A stretch of DNA of 64,000 nt from assembly GCF_900157365.1 (NCBI RefSeq), contig NZ_FUEZ01000004.1:3750966-3814965 (forward strand), written 5' to 3'. Each line of letters starts with the position of its first letter. Positions within the stretch are counted from its first letter, which is position 1. The stretch is from Mycobacterium numidiamassiliense (lineage in GTDB: Bacteria > Actinomycetota > Actinomycetes > Mycobacteriales > Mycobacteriaceae). The notes under the pieces were generated by a model. The model was not told where the DNA came from, searched no databases, and saw only the letters and a list, made by a program, of their open reading frames with translations. Below are positions 34,866-43,583 of this stretch, in pieces. The translations under genes and the position numbers were made by a program.

Positions 34866-36011
34866 TTAAACAAGCCCGGAAAGCACGTCGGTCAGCACCC
34901 GCCTGGCCACGTCGAGTTCGGCGGCGTCCAGGGAGGCCCGCGCCGTCAGTCGGAGCCGCGATGTTCCGGCGGGCACGGTGGGCGGCCGGAAGCAGCCCAC
35001 CCGCACGCCCGCGTCCAGGCAGGCGGTCGCGGCGGCCAGCGCCACTTCCGGATGTCCCAGGATCACCGACACGACCGCCGACGTCGGTACCTCGGCGACG
35101 TCGCAGATGTCGGCCAGCTCGCGCGCATGCCGCAACACCGCATCCGGGCGCCACGGCTCGGCCGCCACGACGTGCAGCGCCGCCAGTGCGGCACCGACCG
35201 CCGCCGGCGCCAGGCCGGTGTCGAAGATGAACGGCCGGGCCGCGTCGATCAGGTGGGCACGCACTTCGGCGGGCCCGAGCACCGCCCCGCCTTGACTGCC
35301 GAGCGCCTTGGACAGTGTCGTGGTCATCACGACGTCGGGCGCACCGGCCAGCCCGAGCTCGTACAGCAGGCCCCGGCCGCCGCCGCGCACCCCGAGCCCG
35401 TGCGCCTCGTCGACGACGAGCAGGGCCCGGTGACGACGGCAGACGTCGTGCAGCTCGCGGACGGGAGCCAGCGTGCCGTCGGCGCTGAACACCGAGTCGG
35501 TGATGACGACGGCGCGCTCCTCGTCGCGGGCCGCCAGCGTCGCTTCCACCGCGCCGACGTCGCGATGCGGCGTCACCACCACGCGCGCCCGCGACAGCCG
35601 GCACGCATCGACCAGCGATGCATGCGAGTGGGCGTCGGACACCAGCAGCGCGCCCGGGCCGGACAGGCCGACGACCGCCCCGAGGTTGGCCGTGTATCCG
35701 GAGGAGAACAACAATGCCGCGGAGGCGCCGACGTAGTCGGCGAGCTCGGATTCGAACTGCTGATGCAGCTCGGTGTCGCCGGTCACCAGGCGAGAACCGG
35801 TGGCGCCTGCCCCCCAAATGCGTAGTGCCGCAACGCCACCGTCGATGACGTCGGGGTGCTGGGACAGACCGAGGTAGTCGTTGGACGCCAGGTCCAGCTC
35901 GGTCGCGACGGCAGGACGCGGCCGCAGCGAGCGACGCAGCCCCGCCTGCCGGCGTTGTTGGTCCACCGCGTTCAGCCAGGCCAGCGGTGACGTCTCGATC
36001 GGTGCCTTCAT
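34866..36011 (-). CDS. bioF: 8-amino-7-oxononanoate synthase
   Basis: PLP enzyme joining a pimeloyl thioester to alanine. LDLASNDYLGLS, GSRLVTGDTELH, DEAHGLGVRG and TTTLSKALGSQGG (PLP lysine) are clear. The ATG at 36011 gives 381 residues; the frame stays open far upstream into bioA, which is a shadow. It starts 4 bases after bioA. Confidence 0.96.
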   Translation of the reverse strand: MKAPIETSPLAWLNAVDQQRRQAGLRRSLRPRPAVATELDLASNDYLGLSQHPDVIDGGVAALRIWGAGATGSRLVTGDTELHQQFESELADYVGASAALLFSSGYTANLGAVVGLSGPGALLVSDAHSHASLVDACRLSRARVVVTPHRDVGAVEATLAARDEERAVVITDSVFSADGTLAPVRELHDVCRRHRALLVVDEAHGLGVRGGGRGLLYELGLAGAPDVVMTTTLSKALGSQGGAVLGPAEVRAHLIDAARPFIFDTGLAPAAVGAALAALHVVAAEPWRPDAVLRHARELADICDVAEVPTSAVVSVILGHPEVALAAATACLDAGVRVGCFRPPTVPAGTSRLRLTARASLDAAELDVARRVLTDVLSGLV

Positions 36012-36015
36012 CGTC

Positions 36016-37332
36016 CTAAAGACTACGAGAGCCGGTGAGCCCGGCGACCTCGACCATCGCCGAGGCGATCTGGGCGATCTCGTGGGGAGTGCAGATGAAC
36101 GGCGGCATCGCGTAGACCAGGTTGCGAAACGGCCGTAGCCAGACGCCCTTGTCGAGTGCCGCCGGGGTGGCGACGGCCAGGTCGACCGGCTGCTCGCATT
36201 CGATGACCCCGATGGCGCCGCACACCCGGACATCGGCCACACCGGGCAGTGTGCGGGCGGGTTCGAGGCCGTCAGCCAGCCCGGCCCCGATGTCGGCGAC
36301 GCGCGACCGCCAGTCCTGGGACAACAGCACCTCGACGCTGGCCACCGAGACCGCGCAGGCGAGCGGATTGGCCATGAACGTGGGGCCATGCATCAGCGCC
36401 CCCGCCTCGCCGGAGCTGATGGTGTGGGCGATATCGGTGCTGCACAAGGTCGCGGCCAGGCTGAGATATCCGCCGGTCAGCGCCTTGCCCACACACATGA
36501 TGTCCGGGCTGACATCGGCGTGGTTCGCGGCGAACAGTTCACCGGTGCGGCCGAAGCCGGTCGCGATCTCGTCGAAAATCAGCAGCACGTCATGCCGGCG
36601 GCAGATGTCGCGCAGGTCGCGCAGGTAGCGGGGATCGTGGAACCGCATGCCGCCTGCGCCCTGCACGACGGGTTCGACGATCACCGCCGCCAGTTCGGTC
36701 GCGTGCTGCGTGAGTTGCTCCTCGAACGCCACGCTGTAGGCACGGTCATAGTCGCGCGGCACCTGCGGGGCGAAGACCTGCCGGACCAGGATGTCGGTCC
36801 ACAGCGAGTGCATGCCGCCGTCGGGATCGCAGACGCTCATCGGCGTGAACGTGTCGCCGTGATAGCCGCCCCGCCAGGTCATCAGCCGGTGCTTGCGGGG
36901 CCGGCCGCGGCTGCGCCAGTACTGCAGCGCCATCTTCACCGCGACCTCCACCGACACCGAGCCGGAGTCGCTGAAGAACACCGTCTCCAAACCGGCCGGG
37001 GTGAGGTCCACCAACAGCTGGGCCAGCCGGGCCGCCGGTTCGTGGGTCAGCCCGCCGAACATGACGTGGTTCATGACACCCAACTGGGCGGTCAGCGCGG
37101 CGTCCAGGACTGGGTGGCCGTGACCATGAATGGCGGTCCACCAGGAGCTCATCGCGTCGAGCGCCTCGATCGGTGCGCCGTCCCGGACCAGCGTCAGCCA
37201 GGCCCCGCGCGCACCCACCGCGACTACGGGCGCAACGGATTCGGCGCCGATGGTGCTGTAGGGATGCCACAGGTGCGCGGCGTCGATCGCGCTGATTTGC
37301 TCGGGCGTCAACCCGGGTGTCGCCGCAGGCAT
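36016..37332 (-). CDS. bioA: Adenosylmethionine-8-amino-7-oxononanoate aminotransferase
   Basis: Transfers the amino group of SAM to KAPA, giving DAPA. LDAMSSWWTAIHGHGHP, FFSDSGSVSVEVA, DEIATGFGRTG and GKALTGGYLSLAATL (PLP lysine) match BioA. The ATG at 37332 gives 438 residues (H37Rv 437). First gene of bioA-bioF-bioD-2H protein-bioB-bsaP-membrane protein. Confidence 0.97.
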   Translation of the reverse strand: MPAATPGLTPEQISAIDAAHLWHPYSTIGAESVAPVVAVGARGAWLTLVRDGAPIEALDAMSSWWTAIHGHGHPVLDAALTAQLGVMNHVMFGGLTHEPAARLAQLLVDLTPAGLETVFFSDSGSVSVEVAVKMALQYWRSRGRPRKHRLMTWRGGYHGDTFTPMSVCDPDGGMHSLWTDILVRQVFAPQVPRDYDRAYSVAFEEQLTQHATELAAVIVEPVVQGAGGMRFHDPRYLRDLRDICRRHDVLLIFDEIATGFGRTGELFAANHADVSPDIMCVGKALTGGYLSLAATLCSTDIAHTISSGEAGALMHGPTFMANPLACAVSVASVEVLLSQDWRSRVADIGAGLADGLEPARTLPGVADVRVCGAIGVIECEQPVDLAVATPAALDKGVWLRPFRNLVYAMPPFICTPHEIAQIASAMVEVAGLTGSRSL

Positions 37333-37394
37333 AGAAACCGAGCGTAAAGCAGCCGGGTCGCACAAATCCCGGCCATCGGGGAGCATCTATCGGC

Positions 37395-37883
37395 ATGGCA
37401 TCGCCGCACCGGTCCGACGATCTTCACCAGGGTGACCCCGTCGAGGACCCACCGGCGTCGTATGAGCCCGTGAACTCGGACGACGCGCTGCCGTACGACG
37501 ACTATGAAGCCGAACACCGGCCGCCCCCGACGCTTCGGCTCCGGCTCGCGCCCTGGGACGTGATCTCCACGGCCCTGCTCTTGACGCTGCTCGTCGTGCT
37601 GGCCACGGCCACGAACTGGCCCTGGCGCCTCTACGGCTTCCTCTCGGACGTGTGCACCGGAGAGACCTGCGGCCTGGTGCCCTTCGGCGTCGACAATTAC
37701 ATCTACCCCGTGGTGTGGGGCGGCATCGGTGCGGCGATCGCCGCGGCCGGGGTCGGCCCGTTCGTGTCGCTGCTGAAGGGCTGGTACATGTCCTTCTGGC
37801 CGGTGCTGTCCCTGACGATCCTGATGGTGAGTTCGGTGGTCGGCGACTCCCTCACCCTCTTCAGCGAACGTTATTGGCACTAA
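37395..37883 (+). CDS. Small membrane protein, Rv1567c position
   Basis: 162 residues: an acidic, Pro-rich cytoplasmic N-terminus (1-50), then about three membrane helices around LLLTLLVVLATAT, YPVVWGGIGAAIAAAG and FWPVLSLTILMVSS. A Cys pair (VCTGETCG) lies in the first outer loop. Divergent from bioA with 62 bases between. I do not recognise a function. Confidence 0.75.
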   Translation: MASPHRSDDLHQGDPVEDPPASYEPVNSDDALPYDDYEAEHRPPPTLRLRLAPWDVISTALLLTLLVVLATATNWPWRLYGFLSDVCTGETCGLVPFGVDNYIYPVVWGGIGAAIAAAGVGPFVSLLKGWYMSFWPVLSLTILMVSSVVGDSLTLFSERYWH

Positions 37884-38169
37884 CGGCGCCGTTGGCCGTC
37901 CGCGGCGTACCGTGCTGGCCGCGCCGCTAGCTGAGACCGAAATCACAACTGCGCATACGGAATTCGGCGCTGGAATCACCATCCGGTCACGTTCCGACAA
38001 ATAATCCCGCAGCGGCCTCACCAGCTATTTTCCCGGTGCAACTTCTGATGTAAATGTGTCTGTAGTGACTGGTGTGATTCCACGACGTAGAGGTCGTCTC
38101 ACAAGTCATGGGGGCGACGCGCTATCACCGCGCGGATGCCGCCAACAGACGAGAGGTTTGGAACTGAAC
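37884..38169. other. 286-base leader region before ripD
   Basis: There is no open frame with coding character. Short hairpins are possible: ACGAC (38082-38086) with GTCGT (38093-38097), and CGCG arms around CTATCAC just before 38140. TATTTT at 38026-38031 fits TANNNT but has no -35 partner. I looked for a ydaO-type c-di-AMP riboswitch and could not support one. Confidence 0.4.
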
Positions 38170-38994
38170 ATGAAACGCATATACGCCTTCGCCGTCGGCC
38201 TGGCCATCGCAGCGGCCCCGCTGGTCGCGCCCGTCGTAGCCAGCGCTGACCCCGGCACCCGGCCGATGGACAACTCCCAGCAGGCCACTGACGTCGTGGT
38301 CATGCGCGGCCTTTCGCAGCGTGGCGTGCCGTTCTCGTGGGCCGGCGGCGGCATCAACGGCCCAACCCGCGGCACCGGCACGGGCATCAACACCGTCGGT
38401 TTCGACGCCTCGGGCCTGATGCAGTACGCCTACGCCGGTGCCGGCCTCAAGCTGCCGCGTTCCTCGGGCGCGATGTACCGGGTCGGCCAGAAGGTGCTGC
38501 CGCAGCAGGCGCAGAAGGGCGACCTGATCTTCTACGGCCCCGAAGGCACCCAGAGCGTCGCGATGTACCTGGGCAACAACCAGATGCTCGAGGTTGGCGA
38601 CGTCGTGCAGGTCTCGCCGGTGCGCGCCAACGGTATGGCCCCCTACCTGGTCCGGGTGCTGGGCGCCCAGACGACGCCCGCCCAGCAGGCGCCGCTACAG
38701 CAGCTCCCGGCGCAGCAAGCACCGGCACAGCAGATCCCGGCCCAGCAAGCGCCGCTGCAGCAACTGCCGACGCAGCAGACGCCGCTGCAGCAGGTCCCGA
38801 CCCAGCAGACGCCGCTGCAGCAAGTGCCGACGCAGCAGGCCCCACTACAGCAGCTGCAGGGCCAGGTGCCGTTACAGCAGGTGCCGAGCCAGCAAGCGCC
38901 GCTGCAGCAAATCCCGACCCAGCAGGTGCCGCTGCAGCAGATCCCGACCCAACAGGTGCCGTTGCAGCAAGCTCCCTACGGCACCACGCGGTAA
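38170..38994 (+). CDS. ripD: RipD-like NlpC/P60 protein, catalytically dead, with Gln/Pro decapeptide repeats
   Basis: 274 residues with a signal peptide (MKRIYAFAVG, hydrophobic core, cleavage near ASA-DP at 26/27). In the NlpC/P60 domain (about 35-165) the usual catalytic D-C-S-G reads FDASG, with Ala80 for Cys. The usual H-V-G/A-I-Y reads SVAMYLG, with Ser129 for His. As for H37Rv RipD, this implies peptidoglycan binding without hydrolysis. Residues 174 to about 268 are decapeptides of the PLQQVPTQQ type. Secreted to the cell wall. Confidence 0.92.
   Translation: MKRIYAFAVGLAIAAAPLVAPVVASADPGTRPMDNSQQATDVVVMRGLSQRGVPFSWAGGGINGPTRGTGTGINTVGFDASGLMQYAYAGAGLKLPRSSGAMYRVGQKVLPQQAQKGDLIFYGPEGTQSVAMYLGNNQMLEVGDVVQVSPVRANGMAPYLVRVLGAQTTPAQQAPLQQLPAQQAPAQQIPAQQAPLQQLPTQQTPLQQVPTQQTPLQQVPTQQAPLQQLQGQVPLQQVPSQQAPLQQIPTQQVPLQQIPTQQVPLQQAPYGTTR
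38689..38982 (+). repeat. 30-bp coding repeats of ripD
   Basis: About nine and a half in-frame units of roughly 30 bases encode xPLQQxPxQQ. Some neighbours (TPLQQVPTQQ twice; VPLQQIPTQQ, near 38930-38965) are almost identical in DNA. One unit is 3 bases short (APLQQLQGQ). Length variation between strains is likely. Confidence 0.92.
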
Positions 38995-39023
38995 CCCGCC
39001 CGGTTTTCTCCGGGCCCCCGAAC

Positions 39024-39120
39024 AACCACCACTTGCTCCCTCGCCGCCGGCATCCCCGCTCGGCGAGCCCGCTGAGCAGCCTCGTCTCCCGATGCGAGCG
39101 CTCAGGAGCAAGTGGTGGTT
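39024..39120. repeat. 97-bp palindromic element between ripD and the acyltransferase gene
   Basis: Perfect 16-base outer arms, AACCACCACTTGCTCC (39024-39039) and GGAGCAAGTGGTGGTT (39105-39120), enclose 65 bases. A nested hairpin lies inside: CTGAGC (39072-39077) with GCTCAG (39100-39105), and CTCG (39081-39084) with CGAG (39095-39098). It begins 29 bases after the ripD stop. It could be a terminator-like structure or a small palindromic mobile repeat. Confidence 0.8.
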
Positions 39121-39200
39121 TTCGGTAAATTGGCGGTCAACCATGCTGATTTGTCACCGCCCTGTGTCCGCCGACGCCCGCCCAGCCCGGAGTCGGTGAG

Positions 39201-41306
39201 ATGAGAACGCGGTCGGCAGGCTTCTATCGTTACGATCTCGACGGCTTGCGTGGTATCGCAATTGCGCTGGTCGCGGTGTTCCACGTCTGGTTCGGGCGGG
39301 TCTCCGGCGGCGTGGACGTTTTCCTGGCGCTGTCCGGATTCTTCTTCGGCGGCAAGATTCTGCGCGCTGCCCTCGACCCGGCGGTTTCACTCTCGCCGGC
39401 CGCCGAGACGATCCGGCTCGTCCGCCGCCTCGTCCCCGCCCTGGTGGTCGTCCTCGCCGCATCCGCGGTGCTCACGATCCTGGTACAACCGGAGACCCGC
39501 TGGGAGACCTTCGCCGACCAGAGCCTGGCCAGCCTCGGCTACTACCAAAACTGGGAGCTGGCCAACACCGCCTCGGATTATCTGCGCGCGGGCGAAGCGG
39601 TCAGTCCACTGCAGCACATCTGGTCGATGTCGGTGCAGGGCCAGTTCTTCGTCGCCTTCCTGCTGCTGATCACCGGCTGCGCCTATCTGTTCCGGCGCCC
39701 ACTCGGCACGCATGCGCGAACCGGTTTCGTGGTCCTGCTGAGCGCGCTGACCGTCGCCTCGTTCGTCTACGCGACCATCGCGCACCAGGACAACCAGACG
39801 ACCGCTTACTACAACAGCTTCGCGCGGGCATGGGAGATGTTGCTGGGCGCGCTCGTCGGTGCGCTGGTCCCCTACATACGCTGGCCGATGTGGCTGCGTA
39901 CCGCCGCCGCGACGGTCGCGCTGGCGGCAGTCATGTCCTGCGGTGCCCTGATCGACGGCGTGGCCGAATTCCCCGGGCCGTGGGCGCTGGTGCCCGTCGG
40001 GGCCACCATGCTGATGATCCTGGCCGGCGCCACCCTGCCGAGCCGGCCCGACACCGCCGATCGAATGCCACTGCCGAACCGGCTACTGGCCACCGGGCCG
40101 CTGGTGGCGCTCGGCACGATCGCATACTCGCTGTACCTGTGGCACTGGCCGCTGCTCATCTTCTGGCTCTCCTACACCGGCCACCGGCATGTCGACTTCG
40201 TCGAAGGTGCGGCGGTGCTGCTGGTGTCCGGACTGCTGGCCTACCTGACCACTCAGCTCGTCGAGGACCCACTGCGCTCCCGGGCCTCGCCGTCGCCCAC
40301 ACCCGCCGAGCCACTGCCATGGCGGTCGCGGCTGCGCCGGCCGACCATGGCGTTGGGAGCGACGGTGGTGCTGCTGGCCGTCACGCTGACCGCAACGGCA
40401 TTCACCTGGCGCCAGCACGTGACGGTGCTGCGGGCGGCGGGCAAGGAGCTCAGTGTGCTCAACCCGCAGGACTATCCCGGCGCCCGCGCTCTGACCGAAC
40501 ACGTGCGGGTGCCCGCGCTGCCGATGCGGCCCTCGGTGCTGGAGGTCAAGCAGGACCACCCGGCGTCGACCAGGGACGGGTGCATCAGCGACTTCGTCAA
40601 CCCGGCGGTGGTCAACTGCATCTACGGCGACCCGGCCGCCACCCGCACCATCGCGCTGGCCGGCGGGTCGCACGCCGAGCACTGGCTGCCCGCGCTGGAC
40701 CTGCTCGGGCACGCGCATCACTTCAAAGTTGTGACCTATCTCAAGATGGGCTGCCCGCTGTCCACCGAGCAGGTCCCGCTGATCATGGGCAACAACGCCC
40801 CGTATCCGCAGTGCCGTGAATGGGTGCAGCGGACCATGGCCGAGCTGGTCTCCGATCGGCCCGACTACGTGTTCACCACCACGACCCGGCCGTGGAACAT
40901 CAAGAGCGGCGATGTGATGCCCGCCACGTATATCGGGATCTGGCAAACGCTCTCCGACAACAACATTCCGATTCTGGGGATTCGGGACACGCCGTGGCTG
41001 GTCAAAAACGGCCAACCGTTCGACCCGGCGGACTGTCTGGCCAAGAAGGGCGGAAACCCGCAATCGTGCGCGGTCAAGCGCTCCGATGTGCTGGCCGATC
41101 GCAACCAAACCCTGGATTTCGTCGAGCAATTCCCGCTACTCAAGGTGCTCGACATGTCGGACGCGATATGCCGTGCCGACGTCTGCCGCCCGGTCGAAGG
41201 AAATGTGCTGATCTATCACGGCGCTCACCACATCACCCCGACCTACATGCGCACCATGGCCCATGAACTCGGTCGGCAAATCGCGGTAGCAACCGGATGG
41301 TGGTGA
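39201..41306 (+). CDS. OafA/YrhL-type membrane acyltransferase with SGNH domain
   Basis: 701 residues. Residues 1 to about 350 are an acyltransferase-3 domain with ten or so helices; YDLDGLRGIAIALVAVFHVWF opens it and includes the conserved Asp-Gly-Leu-Arg and His. Residues about 430 to 701 lie outside the membrane and resemble an SGNH esterase: AGGSHAEHW (block I) and GAHHITPTY at the end. Such enzymes O-acylate cell-envelope sugars. Matches Rv1565c in place; the substrate is unknown. Confidence 0.88.
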   Translation: MRTRSAGFYRYDLDGLRGIAIALVAVFHVWFGRVSGGVDVFLALSGFFFGGKILRAALDPAVSLSPAAETIRLVRRLVPALVVVLAASAVLTILVQPETRWETFADQSLASLGYYQNWELANTASDYLRAGEAVSPLQHIWSMSVQGQFFVAFLLLITGCAYLFRRPLGTHARTGFVVLLSALTVASFVYATIAHQDNQTTAYYNSFARAWEMLLGALVGALVPYIRWPMWLRTAAATVALAAVMSCGALIDGVAEFPGPWALVPVGATMLMILAGATLPSRPDTADRMPLPNRLLATGPLVALGTIAYSLYLWHWPLLIFWLSYTGHRHVDFVEGAAVLLVSGLLAYLTTQLVEDPLRSRASPSPTPAEPLPWRSRLRRPTMALGATVVLLAVTLTATAFTWRQHVTVLRAAGKELSVLNPQDYPGARALTEHVRVPALPMRPSVLEVKQDHPASTRDGCISDFVNPAVVNCIYGDPAATRTIALAGGSHAEHWLPALDLLGHAHHFKVVTYLKMGCPLSTEQVPLIMGNNAPYPQCREWVQRTMAELVSDRPDYVFTTTTRPWNIKSGDVMPATYIGIWQTLSDNNIPILGIRDTPWLVKNGQPFDPADCLAKKGGNPQSCAVKRSDVLADRNQTLDFVEQFPLLKVLDMSDAICRADVCRPVEGNVLIYHGAHHITPTYMRTMAHELGRQIAVATGWW

Positions 41307-41354
41307 AGCACCGCTCCGCTCTCCCCGCCGTCCGCTCGCGGATAAGGTCGACAC

Positions 41355-43580
41355 ATGCCGTCCACCAACCCGGTTTCCCAGTCGGCTTCCAAGCCGGACG
41401 TAGCGCCGGGCGCTGCGTCACCTGAAAACGGCTCACCCCCCCTGCGCACCGTCTGGCCGGGCAACGCGTACCCGCTGGGAGCGTCCTATGACGGAGCGGG
41501 GACGAACTTTTCGCTTTTCTCCGAGATCGCCGAGCGGGTCGACCTGTGCCTGATCGACGAACGCGGCGACGAGACGCGTATCCCCCTGGACGAGGTCGAC
41601 GGCTACGTCTGGCACGCCTACCTGCCGAACATCGCCCCGGGTCAGCGCTACGGATTTCGTGTGCACGGCCCATACGATCCGGCGGCCGGCCACCGGTGTG
41701 ACCCGAGCAAGCTGCTGCTCGACCCGTACGGGAAGTCCTTCGACGGCGATTTCAACTGGGGTCAGGCGCTGTTCTCCTACGACCTCAAAGCCGTCGACCT
41801 CGACGGCGATACGGCGGCCACCGGCACTCCGCCGATGATCGACTCGCTGGGCCAGACCATGACCAGCGTGGTGATCAACCCGTTCTTCGACTGGGCCTTC
41901 GATCGAGCGCCGCTCACCCCGTATCACGAGACCGTGATCTACGAGGCCCACGTCAAGGGCCTGACGCAGACGCACCCGGGCATCCCGGAAGGACTACGCG
42001 GCACCTATGCCGCCCTGGCCCACCCCGCGATCATCGATCACCTCAAGTCGCTCAATGTCACCGCCCTGGAGCTGATGCCGGTACACCAGTTCATGCACGA
42101 CCAGCGGCTGCTGGACCTAGGACTGCGAAACTACTGGGGCTACAACACGTTTGGCTTCTTTGCGCCGCACTACCAGTACGCGTCGAACCGGCAGGCCGGT
42201 AGCGCGGTGGCCGAATTCAAGATGATGGTGCGCAGCCTGCACGCGGCGGGCATCGAGGTCATCCTCGACGTGGTCTACAACCACACCGCCGAAGGCAATC
42301 ACCTGGGCCCGACCATCAACTTCCGCGGCATCGACAACGTCGCGTACTACCGGCTGGTCGACGAGGACCTGCGGCTGTACAAGGACTACACGGGCACCGG
42401 CAACAGCCTCAACGCCCGCCACCCGCACGTCCTGCAGCTCATCATGGACTCGCTGCGCTACTGGGTGACCGAAATGCACGTGGACGGGTTCCGGTTCGAC
42501 TTGGCCGCCACGCTGGCCCGCGAGCTGCACGACGTGGACCGGTTGAGCGCGTTCTTCGATCTGGTGCAACAGGATCCGATCGTCAGTCAGGTCAAATTGA
42601 TCGCCGAGCCTTGGGATGTCGGCGAGGGCGGGTACCAGGTCGGCAACTTCCCGGGTTTGTGGACCGAGTGGAATGGGAAGTACCGCGATACTGTGCGCGA
42701 CTACTGGCGGGGCGAGCCCGCAACCCTTGGCGAGTTCGCTTCCCGGCTGACCGGGTCGTCGGACCTCTATGAGGCGAGCAGCCGGCGGCCCAGCGCCAGC
42801 ATCAACTTCGTCATTGCCCACGACGGCTTCACGCTCAACGACCTGGTCTCCTACAACGAGAAACACAATTTCGCGAACGGCGAGGACAACCGCGACGGCG
42901 AAAGCCACAACCGGTCGTGGAATTGCGGCGTCGAGGGGCCCACCGACGACCCGGACATCCTGGAGTTGCGCTGCCGCCAGATGCGCAACTTCTGGGCCAC
43001 GCTGATGGTCAGCCAGGGCACACCGATGATCGCGCACGGCGACGAGATCGGGCGCACCCAACAGGGCAACAACAACGTCTACTGTCAGGACAGCGAATTA
43101 TCTTGGATGGACTGGTCTTTGGTGGACAAGAATGCCGATCTGCTGGCCTTCGCCCGCAAGGTCACCAGACTTCGCAGGAAACATCCGGTGTTTCGCCGGC
43201 GCAGGTTTTTCGAGGGTGAGCCGATTCGGAGCGGCGACGAGGTCCGCGACATCGCCTGGCTCACCGCAGGCGGCCGCGAGATGACACACGACGACTGGAA
43301 CCAGGGCCTGGACAAGTGCGTCGGAGTTTTTCTCAACGGTGACGCGATCACCGCTCCCGATGCGCGCGGCGAGCGGGTGGTCGACGACTCATTCCTGTTG
43401 TGCTTCAACGCCCATAAACGCGCCGTGGATTTCGTTACTCCGCACGACGATTACGCGCAGCAGTGGACCGCGGAGCTGGACACCAACCATCCCGCCGGGG
43501 CCGCCGAGCTGATTGTCGCGGCCGAAGAAAAGATCACCGTGCCGGGCCGCTCGGTGCTGATTCTGCGTAAGACCGCCTGA
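41355..43580 (+). CDS. treX: Glycogen debranching enzyme (isoamylase type)
   Basis: 741-residue GH13 enzyme. The N-terminal CBM48 (GASYDGAGTNFSLFS) is followed by the barrel with YNHTAEGN, DGFRFDLA (nucleophile Asp), AEPWD (acid Glu) and VIAHDGF. Also called GlgX. It removes alpha-1,6 branches from glycogen, supplying chains to TreY. First of three genes in the TreXYZ route to trehalose; treY starts 3 bases after. Confidence 0.95.
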   Translation: MPSTNPVSQSASKPDVAPGAASPENGSPPLRTVWPGNAYPLGASYDGAGTNFSLFSEIAERVDLCLIDERGDETRIPLDEVDGYVWHAYLPNIAPGQRYGFRVHGPYDPAAGHRCDPSKLLLDPYGKSFDGDFNWGQALFSYDLKAVDLDGDTAATGTPPMIDSLGQTMTSVVINPFFDWAFDRAPLTPYHETVIYEAHVKGLTQTHPGIPEGLRGTYAALAHPAIIDHLKSLNVTALELMPVHQFMHDQRLLDLGLRNYWGYNTFGFFAPHYQYASNRQAGSAVAEFKMMVRSLHAAGIEVILDVVYNHTAEGNHLGPTINFRGIDNVAYYRLVDEDLRLYKDYTGTGNSLNARHPHVLQLIMDSLRYWVTEMHVDGFRFDLAATLARELHDVDRLSAFFDLVQQDPIVSQVKLIAEPWDVGEGGYQVGNFPGLWTEWNGKYRDTVRDYWRGEPATLGEFASRLTGSSDLYEASSRRPSASINFVIAHDGFTLNDLVSYNEKHNFANGEDNRDGESHNRSWNCGVEGPTDDPDILELRCRQMRNFWATLMVSQGTPMIAHGDEIGRTQQGNNNVYCQDSELSWMDWSLVDKNADLLAFARKVTRLRRKHPVFRRRRFFEGEPIRSGDEVRDIAWLTAGGREMTHDDWNQGLDKCVGVFLNGDAITAPDARGERVVDDSFLLCFNAHKRAVDFVTPHDDYAQQWTAELDTNHPAGAAELIVAAEEKITVPGRSVLILRKTA

Positions 43581-43583
43581 CAT

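Noticed and set aside
34866..36389. bioF extended to 507 residues
   Set aside because: The extra N-terminal part overlaps bioA in another frame; the ATG at 36011 aligns with the family start.
37884..38169. ydaO (c-di-AMP) riboswitch before ripD
   Set aside because: Such switches precede some actinobacterial wall-hydrolase genes, but I could not match the conserved core here; only short hairpins are present.
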